A stretch of 64,000 bases of DNA. Source: Haladaptatus halobius. Lineage in GTDB: Archaea > Halobacteriota > Halobacteria > Halobacteriales > Haladaptataceae. The stretch is taken from assembly GCF_020618475.1 (NCBI RefSeq), contig NZ_CP085336.1, positions 434,001-498,000 on the forward strand, in the 5' to 3' direction. A program made the position numbers and the translations under genes. Positions 61,485 to 64,000 of the stretch are shown piece by piece (the first letter of the stretch is position 1; each line of letters starts with the position of its first letter). The notes beneath the pieces were generated by a model. The model did no database searches, had not been told where the DNA came from, and saw only the letters and a program-made list of their open reading frames with translations.

Positions 61485-62975
61485 GGGAAATTCGAGGAGA
61501 AAGCCCCGCCCTAAAGGGCGGGGATGAATCCGACATGGTACTCGGCACCTGCCGCCGATGGCAGGGCCGGATATTCAACGTCTGCGTTCACTTTCACCCC
61601 GCATAGATCGGTGTTAAGTATGTTCGGTGACATAGGTTACGTATGGCGAAACAGGTCGTTACGCGGACCTACCGCGCACGCATCTGCAACTACTCGCAGG
61701 TGCGCAACGACCTCGACTCGCTCGGATTCGCCGCCAGCAAGCTCTGGAACGTTGGCCGATGGACGGCTCAACGAGTTTGGGACGCCTGCGGCCAGATTCC
61801 CGACGCGAACGCGCTCATGGCGTACCTCAAGACCCACGAACGCTACACCGACCTGCATTCGCAGTCGAGTCAGCGAGTTCTCCAAGAACTCGCTGAGGCG
61901 TTCACCAGCTGGTACGGCAAGCGCAAAAACGGGAACGAGAACGCGAATCCGCCCGGCTACCGCAAACACAACAACGACCATCCACGGTCAACAATCACGT
62001 TCAAAGCAGCGGGCTTCAAGCACGACGCCAAGAACAACCGCGTCCGCCTCTCAAAAGGCAAGAACCTTAAGGAGAGCTGGTCAGACTTCGTTCTCTGCGA
62101 GTACGACATTATCTGCCCAGTCGGTCGAACCGTCGAGAACGTCCAGCAGGTTCGTGCGGTGTACGAACACGGCGAGTGGCGGTTGCACTTCGTTTGTCGC
62201 GTCGAGATTGACGACACCGAGCCACCCGGCGACGGAACCGCCGGTATCGACCTCGGCATCTGTAACCTCGCCACCGTCTCCTACGGCAACGAAGCCGTGT
62301 TGTACCCCGGTGGGACACTCAAAGAAGACGAATACTATTTCGCCAAAAAACGCGCGGAAACGGACGATTCGGCCTCCCGCGAAGCGAAGCGTCTCGACCG
62401 AAAACGCACCGACCGGCGGACGCACTTCTTGCACACGCTGTCGAAAGACATCGTATCCGAGTGCGTCGATCGGGGCGTCGGGACGATTGTGGTGGGCGAC
62501 CTCAGCGGCATCCGCGAGGACGAGAACGGTGACGCCCGCAACTGGGGATGCCACGGTAACCTCGATCTGCATGGGTGGGCGTTCGACCGCTTCACGACGC
62601 TACTCGACTACAAGGCTGAAGTCGCAGGTATCGAGGTGGTCGAGAAATCCGAGCGCGGTACGTCGAAAACGTGTTCGGTGTGCGGTCGGTCGGACGACCG
62701 CCAGCGTGTCGAACGCGGCTTGTACGTCTGCGGCTGTGGATTCGTCGGGAACGCGGATTGCAACGGCGCGGAGAACATCAGACGAAAAGTACTCCCGAAT
62801 CTCGCCACAGACGGTGGCCGGGATAGGGATAACGGCTGGTTGGCACAGCCAGCGGTCCGCCTGTTCGACCGTAGCGAGGGTCGGTTCGCCCCGCGAGAAC
62901 AGGTCACGGACCGCGAACCATAATATCCCAACTGCGGTCGGGAATCCTCGCCCTTCAGGGCGGGGAGGATGTCAA
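61485..62975 (+). mobile_element. IS1341-type (TnpB-only) insertion element
   Basis: 1,491 bp with boundaries inferred from the HEPN reading frame. The left junction is after GATTGAC (TTGAC target) and the right end is GGGCGGGGAGGATGTCAA. GC-rich hairpins lie at both ends (CCCCGCCC...GGGCGGGG near 61503-61522, and CGCCCTTCAGGGCG near 62950-62963). It carries a tnpB but no tnpA, so it needed a TnpA from elsewhere to move. Confidence 0.8.
61643..62923 (+). CDS. tnpB: TnpB-like RuvC nuclease lacking the usual RuvC-II glutamate
   Basis: A 426-residue TnpB. RuvC-I is Asp203 in GIDLGI, RuvC-III is Asp372 in NADCNGAENI, and the zinc ribbon uses Cys344, Cys347, Cys363 and Cys365. At RuvC-II, where the catalytic Glu of EDL is expected, it reads VVGDLSGI (Gly285), with acidic residues seven positions later (REDE, Glu292). 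So it is either inactive or uses a rearranged acidic residue. It starts 34 bp after the left hairpin region and resembles the other TnpB only in the core. Confidence 0.85.
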   Translation: MAKQVVTRTYRARICNYSQVRNDLDSLGFAASKLWNVGRWTAQRVWDACGQIPDANALMAYLKTHERYTDLHSQSSQRVLQELAEAFTSWYGKRKNGNENANPPGYRKHNNDHPRSTITFKAAGFKHDAKNNRVRLSKGKNLKESWSDFVLCEYDIICPVGRTVENVQQVRAVYEHGEWRLHFVCRVEIDDTEPPGDGTAGIDLGICNLATVSYGNEAVLYPGGTLKEDEYYFAKKRAETDDSASREAKRLDRKRTDRRTHFLHTLSKDIVSECVDRGVGTIVVGDLSGIREDENGDARNWGCHGNLDLHGWAFDRFTTLLDYKAEVAGIEVVEKSERGTSKTCSVCGRSDDRQRVERGLYVCGCGFVGNADCNGAENIRRKVLPNLATDGGRDRDNGWLAQPAVRLFDRSEGRFAPREQVTDREP

Positions 62976-63069
62976 GACAGCTGTATCCGATCCATTTCCC
63001 TCTTGGAGGATTTTTGCGTCGGCAAGGGCTGTTCGGGCTTGTTCGAGTTCTTCGCCGACGTACTCATCC

Positions 63070-63399
63070 TCAGGCATACGAGCGTCCTTCGGAAAGCACG
63101 TGCTTGATGAATGGATGGTTCTTCCGCTCGGCGAATCGCTCGGTTGTTTGGACGTGAACGGACACAACGACGGAATAGTCGAGCTGTACGTCGTACGCGA
63201 GATCCCGAAGATCGTCGATGATCGCTTCGTCGGTAACGATCACGAAAATATCGATATCCGAATCTATCCCACGGGTATCACCGCGAGCGGTGCTGCCGAA
63301 GACGATGAGATCCTCAATTTGATTGCCAAATTCGTTGCGAGCAGCAGCTGTAAACGCCTCTACTGCTTGCTCGTGAAGCGAAGGATCTGCATCAGTCAT
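63070..63399 (-). CDS. MNT-type minimal nucleotidyltransferase (antitoxin)
   Basis: A 109-residue protein with the core VFGSTARGDTRGIDSDIDIF, holding the GS and DxD motif, plus the third acidic residue in the SVVVSVHV strand. MNT proteins inactivate their HEPN partner by adding nucleotides to it. Its stop overlaps the HEPN start by 8 bp. With the HEPN gene split by an insertion, this antitoxin may be orphaned. The ATG at 63399 (MTDADPSLHE) is chosen over one at 63600. Confidence 0.85.
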   Translation of the reverse strand: MTDADPSLHEQAVEAFTAAARNEFGNQIEDLIVFGSTARGDTRGIDSDIDIFVIVTDEAIIDDLRDLAYDVQLDYSVVVSVHVQTTERFAERKNHPFIKHVLSEGRSYA

Positions 63400-64000
63400 A
63401 TCTCTAAGTACGTGGGCGAGACATGCTAAATGTTCGCCTATTTGCGGCCGGGGAATGCCATGATTTGTTTGGAGCAAATCACCGATAGCATGTAGATGAA
63501 TCGATAGAGGGGATGAACAGATGTCACTCTCTGAGCGGACGACTTGGGTTTCCGACCGAGTAGAGAGTCGACTCGAACACGTCGGCACGTTCTCACTCAC
63601 GCCGTCTTCGACTGTCGCTAGTCAAAGTCGATTACACCGTTGTAATAGAGGTGGATCGCGAACACGATCCCCTCCGTTTCGCAGAAATAGACGCAGAAAA
63701 AGACGCACTTCACCGTAGCAAACACACTAGTACCACCATGGTTCACCGGCAAAGCGGTGTGAATCTCGGGTGGTGGCGTCGCCGAAATGGGGGTTCGACG
63801 AACCCCCGTGATTACAACGCTATAATTAGCGCCCTCCGTTTAGCTCCGCGTTCGCTTCGTGTGCTCGCATCCACCCCGCGAGGTCAGGATGGGAGAACGT
63901 GGTTTCGATGTGATGCCCGCCGACACCCCATTGCGTCGTTGACAAATTTGACTTCTAAGTGAGGGATCATTCGGTGGAATATCGAGTAACTGTCGAGAAT
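63400..64000. other. Region with unresolved gene fragments at the window edge
   Basis: No whole gene is seen. Plus-strand codons near 63620-63715 (YTVVIEVDREHDPLRFAE) look like part of a real protein but have no start and quickly end. On the minus strand, IETTFSHPDLAGWMRAHEAN at 63870-63930 looks like a gene end. Both may belong to genes extending beyond the window or to decayed ones. Confidence 0.35.

Larger units (their letters stand above)
61191..63077 (-). pseudogene. HEPN-domain toxin gene split by an IS1341-type element
   Basis: The gene is in two parts. The 5' part is 62976-63077 (34 codons, start ATG 63077: MPEDEYVGEELEQARTALAD). The 3' part is 61191-61484 (98 codons, from VNRLYYACFHAAQAVLYANG to VDQLQEGN). 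Joining them gives a complete 131-residue HEPN protein, with the R-x6-H active-site motif (Arg37, His44) just after the junction. The start overlaps the MNT gene by 8 bp, the usual antitoxin-toxin order. Excision of 61485-62975 would restore the gene precisely. Confidence 0.85.

Noticed and set aside
63521..63718. Plus-strand frame at the window edge
   Set aside because: Ser/Arg-rich shadow-like composition; the more protein-like codons are in a different frame without a start.
1..64000. tRNA, rRNA and riboswitch search by eye
   Set aside because: No T-loop plus acceptor combination, rRNA segment or known riboswitch core was recognised.

Overview
This window comes from a halophilic archaeon (class Halobacteria). 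The proteins are rich in Asp and Glu, overlapping stop/start pairs and apparently leaderless promoters are common, and the families are typical of the group: halocyanins with Tat-lipobox leaders, HalOD1, TRASH, HTH-10/Bat and TrmB regulators, archaeal GTP cyclohydrolase, DUF2080 and IS1341-type TnpB. It carries an Orc1/Cdc6 gene with origin boxes, a ParA gene with a small partner, many metal-resistance genes and many decayed genes and transposon fragments. It therefore looks like a megaplasmid or a plasmid-like island, not core chromosome. No tRNA, rRNA or CRISPR array was found.

Layout. 1-2850: end of a YeeE/YedE sulfur permease gene, a decayed superoxide dismutase, a small flavoprotein and a transposase tail. 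2854-7834: a tight minus-strand run of methyltransferase, sulfatase-like protein, GTP cyclohydrolase III, zinc-less medium-chain dehydrogenase, PTPS-like protein and glycosyltransferase. 8406-11615: broken flavo-Rieske and DUF2249 genes, an intact DUF488 gene and relics. 11616-14783: metal P-type ATPase, its metallochaperone and a divergent regulator. 15075-21275: transposase, then two copies of a regulator / thioredoxin-reductase-like / methyltransferase module (one decayed), then a broken amidotransferase gene. 21315-25240: methyltransferase, secreted protein, SDR and ArsP-type permease. 25206-27970: a partly broken arsenic locus that includes a 47-residue Cys-Cys peptide. 28237-32160: TrmB regulator, TumE-type toxin-antitoxin pair, DsrE protein and ZIP transporter. 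32593-40360: copper region (His-rich protein, Lrp-TRASH regulator, CopB ATPase, CoA-disulfide-reductase-like protein, CopZ, blue copper protein). 40442-44680: fragments, a Bat-type regulator, a BBE-type oxidoreductase and a radA pseudogene carrying a small inserted element. 44821-48496: an operon of DtxR regulator, multicopper oxidase, ZIP with an extra domain, and halocyanin. 49740-56960: partition genes, a TnpB element, palindromic repeats, Orc1/Cdc6 and the origin. 57039-64000: small replicon genes, a secreted deacylase, TRAM protein, PolB fragment, and a HEPN/MNT pair whose HEPN gene is split by an IS1341-type element.

How the parts may work together. Most intact genes handle metals and metalloids: two P1B ATPases and two chaperones (copper or related ions), an arsenical permease with its ArsR, and two ZIP carriers. 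A DtxR-type repressor may control both ZIP loci, because similar TTAG/CTAA boxes lie near both. The oxidase-permease-halocyanin operon resembles in logic the eukaryotic pairing of a multicopper oxidase with an iron permease. The origin and the partition genes lie close together, with palindromes of one sequence family near both. Many frameshifts, in-frame stops and nested insertions show that the accessory DNA is decaying while the metal and replication genes stay intact.
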